The notes under the pieces are model-generated. The model worked only from the letters and a program-made list of their open reading frames with translations, had not been told where the DNA came from and made no database searches. DNA of 64,000 nt from positions 1 through 64,000 of the forward strand of contig CAZQNQ010000022.1 of the NCBI GenBank assembly GCA_964594985.1. Reading direction: 5' to 3'. Shown one piece after another: positions 59,385-64,000 of the stretch. The position numbers and the translations under genes were made by a program. Each line of letters opens with the position of its first letter. The stretch's first letter is position 1. The DNA comes from JADLHS01 sp964594985. Its GTDB lineage: Bacteria; Verrucomicrobiota; Verrucomicrobiia; Limisphaerales; JADLHS01.

Positions 59385-61358
59385 ATGCGAAAACTTATCA
59401 CGGGATGCATCTGGATCAGCACCGCCGCATCCCTGTTTGCGCAATCGGCCAAAACAGACCTCGCCGATCTGGAGCTGGAACAATTGACGCAAGTCCGCGT
59501 GACCTCCGTTTCCCGACATTCCGAGCCGCTCAGCGGAGCCGCGGCGGCCATCTACGTCGTGAGCGAGGAAGATATCCGCCGCCAGGGTTTCACCACCATC
59601 GCCGACTCGTTGCGCTACGTGCCGGGCCTGCAGGTGGCGCAGATCAATTCCCACGCCTGGGCGATCACGGCGCGCGGCTTCAACAATGAATATGCCAACA
59701 AGCTGCTCGTGCAGATGGATGGGCGGAGCGTTTATACGCCGCTGTTCGCGGGCGTCTATTGGGATGTGCAGGACACGATCCTGGAGGATCTGCAACAGAT
59801 TGAAGTCATCCGCGGGCCGGGAGCGGCGCTATGGGGGGCCAACGCCGTCAACGGCGTCATCAACATTACTTCCAAGCTGGCGCAGGACACGCAAGGCTGG
59901 CTGGTGTCCGGCGGGGGCGGCACGGAGGAACGGGCGTTCGGCGGCGTCCGGTACGGCGGGAAGTTCGGTGGGGAAGGTTTCTTCCGCATCTATGGAAGTT
60001 ACAAGAACAAGGACGACTCGGTTTATCCGACCGGGGCCGCTGGCGACGATGACTGGCAGGTGGGGCGCGGTGGGTTCCGGATTGATTGGGGTTCGCTGGA
60101 CACCGACCTGTTCACGTTGCAGGGCGACCTGTATGCCGGCAAGGAAAGCTGGCAATTCAGTGAGGCCATCCCCGCGGCGCCGTTTGTTCAAACCAGCTCG
60201 GATGACTTCAGTATCTCCGGCGCGAATGTGCTGGGGCGTTGGACCAAGCAGCTCGCCAACGGGTCGGAGCTGAAGATCCAATCCTACTACGATCACACCG
60301 AACGCGAGAGCAACCTGCCGCAGGAACGCCGGGAAGTGTTCGACGTGGACGCGCAGCATCACTTTGAGCTGAACGCCTGGAACGACATCGTGTGGGGACT
60401 GGGATATCGGTTCACGACCGACGCGATTGAAAACAGTTACGCCAGCAGCTTCAACCCCACGCACCGCAGTTCCAGTCTGTTCAACATCTTTGCGCAGGAC
60501 GAAATCATGTTGGTGGAAAATCAACTCCGCCTGACCCTGGGCGCGCGCCTGGAGCACAATGAGTTCACGGGCTTTGAATGTCAGCCCAGCGGCCGGCTGG
60601 CGTGGACGCCGACGGATGAAAGCACGGTCTGGACTTCGATCTCCCGCGCCGTGCGCACGCCGTCCCGCGCGGAAGAAGACATCCGCATCAACCGGCCTGC
60701 TGATACGGTTGGCAATGTCCTTTCAGTCCTCGGCAATCATGATAGCGAATCGGAAACGCTCATCGCGTATGAACTCGGCTATCGTTCCATGCTTGCGCCC
60801 CGGTTGTCCTGCGATGTCGTGGCCTTTTACCATGATTACAATGAATTGCGCAGTCTTGAACCCGGCGCTCCGCCTGCTGATCCACCCGTGCCCGTCGCCA
60901 CGTTCTACACGGCGAACAAATTGAAAGGCGAGGCGTGGGGAGTGGAGCTGGCCTCCGACTGGCAGATGCTCGATTGCTGGCGCTGGCGCGGGGGCTATAC
61001 GTATTACGAACTCAGCCTGGTGCCGACCGCCGGCAGCGCGGACTTCGCCACGGTGGCGCTCTTGGAAGGCAATGCCCCGCGGCATCAATTCTTCCTGCGT
61101 TCCCAGATGGATCTGACGGACAATGTTGATTTTGATATCGGCCTGCGATACGTGGACGAACTGGAAAATCCGCATGTTCCGGCCTACGCGACGATTGACG
61201 CGCGGATCGCCTGGCGACCGCAACCGAATCTGGAACTTTCCTTGGTGGGGCTGAACCTGATCGAGCCAGCGCATCCGGAGTTTGCCGCCACCCAGGTCAT
61301 CACTGGACAACGGGAAGTCCAGCGGAGTGTCTATGGGAAAATAACGTGGCGCTTTTAG
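59385..61358 (+). CDS. TonB-dependent outer membrane receptor
   Basis: 657 aa. Signal peptide (LITGCIWISTAASLFAQ), then the plug domain: LELEQLTQVRVTSVSRH, EPLSGAAAAIYVVSEEDIRR, LRYVPGLQVAQINSHAWAIT, RGFNNEYANKLLVQMDGRSV, IEVIRGPGAALWGANAVNGV. A 22-strand barrel with aromatic-rich strands and a terminal Phe (GKITWRF) follows. It imports an unknown ligand across the outer membrane with TonB energy. The following gene (YfiR-like) starts 13 bases before its stop, and a two-component pair follows, so it belongs to a sensory operon. Confidence 0.9.
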   Translation: MRKLITGCIWISTAASLFAQSAKTDLADLELEQLTQVRVTSVSRHSEPLSGAAAAIYVVSEEDIRRQGFTTIADSLRYVPGLQVAQINSHAWAITARGFNNEYANKLLVQMDGRSVYTPLFAGVYWDVQDTILEDLQQIEVIRGPGAALWGANAVNGVINITSKLAQDTQGWLVSGGGGTEERAFGGVRYGGKFGGEGFFRIYGSYKNKDDSVYPTGAAGDDDWQVGRGGFRIDWGSLDTDLFTLQGDLYAGKESWQFSEAIPAAPFVQTSSDDFSISGANVLGRWTKQLANGSELKIQSYYDHTERESNLPQERREVFDVDAQHHFELNAWNDIVWGLGYRFTTDAIENSYASSFNPTHRSSSLFNIFAQDEIMLVENQLRLTLGARLEHNEFTGFECQPSGRLAWTPTDESTVWTSISRAVRTPSRAEEDIRINRPADTVGNVLSVLGNHDSESETLIAYELGYRSMLAPRLSCDVVAFYHDYNELRSLEPGAPPADPPVPVATFYTANKLKGEAWGVELASDWQMLDCWRWRGGYTYYELSLVPTAGSADFATVALLEGNAPRHQFFLRSQMDLTDNVDFDIGLRYVDELENPHVPAYATIDARIAWRPQPNLELSLVGLNLIEPAHPEFAATQVITGQREVQRSVYGKITWRF

Positions 61359-61981
61359 CACCAAAACCGAAATCACGCTTCACCGCAACTGGCGCAGGCT
61401 GGAGGATGTTCCTCCAGAGCTGTTATGTTTTCGCCCTGCTGTGGTGGCCGACCGCTTTTGTCCTGGGCCAGGAACTCCAGGCGCCGGAAAACAAGGTCAA
61501 GGCCGCCTTCCTTCTCAACTTCGCCAAACTGGTCGAATGGCCGACCAATGTGTTTGCCAACGACACGACTCCGGTGGTGCTGGGGGTGCTCGGCAAGGAC
61601 CCGTTTGACAAGGCCCTCGACGAGATCGTGGCCGGACGGATGGTCAAGAATCGCCCGGTGCAGATCGTCCGGTTCACCTCGGTGGAACAGATCACCAACT
61701 GCCAGGTCCTGTTCATCAGCGAATCGGAACGGCGCAAACTGGATTCCATTTTCGACGCCTTGCGCGGCCGGCCCATCCTGACCGTTGGCGACCTGAAGGG
61801 CTTTGAATCGCGTGGGATGATCGCGCTGGTCAAATCCAACGCCAGCATCAATCTGCGGATCAATCTGGAAGCCACCAAGCAGGCCCGGTTGCAACTGAGT
61901 TCGCGTTTGATCCGCCTGGACAAAAGTCTGCGTCCACCTGACGACGCGCCGCCCGCCGTGCCACCGCAAAAAACTGATTGA
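61346..61981 (+). CDS. YfiR-family (DUF4154) periplasmic protein
   Basis: 211 aa from the GTG at 61346, or 191 aa from the ATG at 61406 (GGAGG lies immediately before it, too close for a good site). The signal peptide is FLQSCYVFALLWWPTAFVLG. The DUF4154 domain shows KVKAAFLLNFAKLVEWPTNV, VVLGVLGKDPFDKALDEIVA, QVLFISESERRKLDSIFDAL, ILTVGDLKGFESRGMIALVK and SASINLRIN-type ends. In Pseudomonas, YfiR is a periplasmic repressor of a cyclase; here it sits between a TonB receptor and a histidine kinase, a common arrangement in this phylum. Confidence 0.88.
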   Translation: MALLAPKPKSRFTATGAGWRMFLQSCYVFALLWWPTAFVLGQELQAPENKVKAAFLLNFAKLVEWPTNVFANDTTPVVLGVLGKDPFDKALDEIVAGRMVKNRPVQIVRFTSVEQITNCQVLFISESERRKLDSIFDALRGRPILTVGDLKGFESRGMIALVKSNASINLRINLEATKQARLQLSSRLIRLDKSLRPPDDAPPAVPPQKTD

Positions 61982-61985
61982 ACCG

Positions 61986-63761
61986 ATGCCGCTGTCGAAA
62001 TTTAATCGAATCAAGTGGCGGTTAAGCCTGGTCATTTTGGGCACCAGCTTTGTCGTGTTGTCGCTGGGCGCGGTGGCCGTCTGGGTTTACGACACGATCA
62101 ATGCGAAGCAGAATCTCGTCGCCCAGATTGCTTCCATTGCCGAGGTCACCGCCGCCAACAGTTCCGTGGCGGTCGCCTTCCAGGATCTGCGCGACATTCA
62201 AGACCCGCTCAACGCGCTCAAAGCCCGCAGTGAGATTGATGGCGCGTACATCTTTTTTCACGATGGCAAGTTGCTGGGTTCGTTCAGTCGCGCGGGAGTG
62301 GCGAATAATTTCCCGCCGCAGTTCTCACGGAGCGAAGGTCATTCATTTGAGGCCAAGCGCCTGGCGCTGACCCGCAGAATCGAGCTGGACGGGGAAACTG
62401 TAGGCATCATTGTCTTGTATTCCAATCTGGAGCAGCAGGTCGCCCGGGCCAGAACCTTTCTGTTGATCGTGGTGTTGTTCCTGGTCGGTCTGGTTGGGGT
62501 TGCGGTGCTGCTGGCCGCCCGCCTGCAAGGCATGGTGTCCGACCCGATTGCCAAACTGGCCGCCGTTGCCCGGCAGATCACCCGGAACAAGGATTACAGC
62601 GTCCGGGTGCTCAATAAATCTTCCGACGAGATCGGCGACCTGGTGACGGCGTTCAATCAGATGTTGACTGAGATCGAAAGTCAGAACCGCAGTCTGAGTG
62701 AAGGCGAAAGCCGCCTGAAACTCGCGTTGAGCGCGGCCAGCATGTGCGTGTGGGAATGGCACATTGAAACCGACCGGGTGATCTGTTCCAGCGAGACCCG
62801 GCGGATTTTCGGGGATACGCCGCTGCCGCTGTCTTTGACGGTGTTCGCCAGATTCATCCATCCGGAGGATGCGGATTCCGTCTTGAGCACCATCCAACTG
62901 GCGCTGGAGCGGCGCAGTTCTCTGGCGATGGAATATCGGATGTGCGCGGCGGAAGGCCGGATCTTCTGGGTGGCGCATCACGGGCAGATCCGGTGCAATG
63001 CGAGTGACCAGCCAGTCGTCCTGGCCGGCATCATGCAGGACATCTCCGCCCGCAAACAGGCTGAAGCGGAGCGGCACAAGTTGACGGCCAAATTGCTCTA
63101 TGCCGAAGAGGAGGAGCGCCGCCGCATCGCCCGGGAGTTGCACGACACCACGGCGCAACACCTCGCCGCCTTGAAAATGGGTTTCACCCGGATTCTCAAC
63201 GATCGCGGGCACGATTCCCAATCCCTGCAACCGGAGACGCTGCTTCTGCTCGATCAAGCCATCCAGGAGATCCGCACCCTCACGTATGTCTTGCACCCGC
63301 CGCTGCTCGAGGAATTCGGATTGGTGGGCGCCTTGAAGGATTTCGCCGCCGGAGTCACCCGCCGGAGCGGCATCCAGGTCACCGCCGGCTTTGATGGGTA
63401 TGAAGGCCGGTTGTCCCGTGAAATTGAACTGACCCTGTTCCGGGTGGTGCAGGAAAGCATCGCCAACGCCGTCCGCCATTCCGGCACCAAAGAGATTTCC
63501 GTCCGCCTCGCCCGGGACGAACATGAAGTGCGCGTGGAGATCCAGGATTTCGGCCGGGGCATGCCGACTCCTGGCAATGGGAACAACGCCCAACGCCCGC
63601 GAAATGCCGGGGTCGGTCTGGCTGCCATGCAGGAACGGCTCACCATGGTCGGGGGTCATCTCACCGTCGAGTCCGACCCGGAAGGCGTCACTGTACTCGC
63701 TTCCGTTCCTTTGTCAGCCACCACTCTGATTTCATCTCCAACCCAGCCCGACAACTCATGA
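61986..63761 (+). CDS. Hybrid-input sensor histidine kinase (CHASE8-like / HAMP / PAS / HisKA_3)
   Basis: 591 aa. Two membrane helices (about 13-35 and 157-178) enclose an exported domain (NSSVAVAFQDLRDIQDPLNA, SEIDGAYIFFHDGKLL) resembling CHASE8. HAMP follows (PIAKLAAVARQITRNKDYSV), then a PAS domain (MCVWEWHIETDRVICSSETR, EYRMCAAEGRIFWVAHHG), then HisKA_3 with RRRIARELHDTTAQHLAALK (His386 as phosphorylation site) and a GHKL ATPase (LFRVVQESIANAVRHS, DFGRGMP, GVGLAAMQERL). It belongs to the NarX/DegS class and pairs with the following response regulator (4-bp ATGA overlap). Confidence 0.93.
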   Translation: MPLSKFNRIKWRLSLVILGTSFVVLSLGAVAVWVYDTINAKQNLVAQIASIAEVTAANSSVAVAFQDLRDIQDPLNALKARSEIDGAYIFFHDGKLLGSFSRAGVANNFPPQFSRSEGHSFEAKRLALTRRIELDGETVGIIVLYSNLEQQVARARTFLLIVVLFLVGLVGVAVLLAARLQGMVSDPIAKLAAVARQITRNKDYSVRVLNKSSDEIGDLVTAFNQMLTEIESQNRSLSEGESRLKLALSAASMCVWEWHIETDRVICSSETRRIFGDTPLPLSLTVFARFIHPEDADSVLSTIQLALERRSSLAMEYRMCAAEGRIFWVAHHGQIRCNASDQPVVLAGIMQDISARKQAEAERHKLTAKLLYAEEEERRRIARELHDTTAQHLAALKMGFTRILNDRGHDSQSLQPETLLLLDQAIQEIRTLTYVLHPPLLEEFGLVGALKDFAAGVTRRSGIQVTAGFDGYEGRLSREIELTLFRVVQESIANAVRHSGTKEISVRLARDEHEVRVEIQDFGRGMPTPGNGNNAQRPRNAGVGLAAMQERLTMVGGHLTVESDPEGVTVLASVPLSATTLISSPTQPDNS

Positions 63762-64000
63762 AACCGCTTCGCATCATCATTGCTGACGACCATGGCCTTG
63801 TTCGCCAGGGCGTCAAGGCCGTCATCGAAAGCCAACGCTCGTGGGAACTATGCGGCGAAGCCGACAACGGTCGTACCGCGGTCGAACTCGCCCGCAAACA
63901 CAAACCCGAGATCGCCGTGCTGGACATCACCATGCCGGAGTTGAACGGTCTGGACGTCACGCGCCAGATCAAGATCGCCTCGCCCAAAACCAAGGTGCTG
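63758..64000 (+). CDS. Response regulator, NarL/FixJ type (partial, cut by window end)
   Basis: 81 codons are visible. Receiver domain: MKPLRIIIADDHGLVRQGVK with the acidic pair at 10-11, and EIAVLDITMPELNGLDVTRQ with phospho-acceptor Asp56. The start overlaps the kinase stop by 4 bp (ATGA), which confirms the pairing. The output domain lies beyond the window; a LuxR-type HTH is expected from the family. Confidence 0.92.
   Translation, partial: MKPLRIIIADDHGLVRQGVKAVIESQRSWELCGEADNGRTAVELARKHKPEIAVLDITMPELNGLDVTRQIKIASPKTKVL

Overview
The window is high-GC, densely coding, Gram-negative bacterial DNA. Several points suggest Verrucomicrobiota, perhaps a Pedosphaera/Limisphaerales-type genome: outer-membrane biogenesis genes (bamD, lptE), a TonB-dependent receptor, a pseudopilin with the H-X9-DG motif, two further pseudopilin-like domains in odd contexts, Thr/Asn-rich secreted proteins with a YFRA/FFRA-type module, a TAT-anchored Gfo/Idh/MocA oxidoreductase, and very many degenerate palindromic intergenic repeats. 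The taxonomic call is inference from gene content. There is no rRNA, canonical tRNA, CRISPR array, phage or transposase.

Layout. 1-6 kb: a large exported tail-anchored protein, a second exported protein, and convergent folA, whose reading frame carries an exact 21-codon insertion of a dispersed palindrome. 5.5-9 kb: a lipoprotein with a pseudopilin-like passenger domain, then a lower-GC two-gene unit (secreted protein with a possible His/Cys protease-like dyad, plus a small membrane protein). 8.9-9.9 kb: non-coding debris, with a tRNA-derived long palindrome, a gene remnant and a truncated second copy of folA. 9.9-16 kb: nagB and a MoxR / DUF58 / transglutaminase operon. 16-21.4 kb: sugar isomerase-like lipoprotein, a metallophosphoesterase split by a 71-bp insertion between 36-bp direct repeats, a phosphoribosyltransferase, a lactonase flanked by two copies of one palindrome, and mtnP. 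21.4-24.1 kb: repeat clusters, a secretin-N-domain-like protein, a small conserved protein and a true pseudopilin. 24.1-28 kb: another lower-GC unit (XRE regulator, 1078-aa secreted protein, small membrane protein). 28-32.5 kb: ribBA, a hypothetical gene, larC and larB (nickel-pincer cofactor) and a divergent His-rich membrane peptide. 32.8-39.8 kb: a 2324-aa membrane protein with two related halves and a pseudopilin domain between them. 39.9-43.1 kb: hprK, ptsH, gatC, gatA. 43.3-50.6 kb: msrB, a zinc-ribbon protein, bamD-lptE, a Ser/Thr kinase, lepB, a DNA glycosylase and an EamA transporter. 50.7-57.5 kb: nadC, an oxidoreductase, nnr, a membrane protein, adk, fmt. 57.7-64 kb: two multi-pass proteins resembling carotenoid/lycopene cyclase domains, then a TonB receptor / YfiR / sensor kinase / response regulator operon that runs off the window.

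The unusual signal is the repeat landscape. Many gaps hold an inverted repeat. One class has arms that are themselves tandem short words (6, 9 or 10 nt). A second class is GC-rich palindromes. Repeat-like units have also entered folA, mtnP and larC in frame. The most unusual protein is the 2324-aa fusion with an embedded pseudopilin domain.
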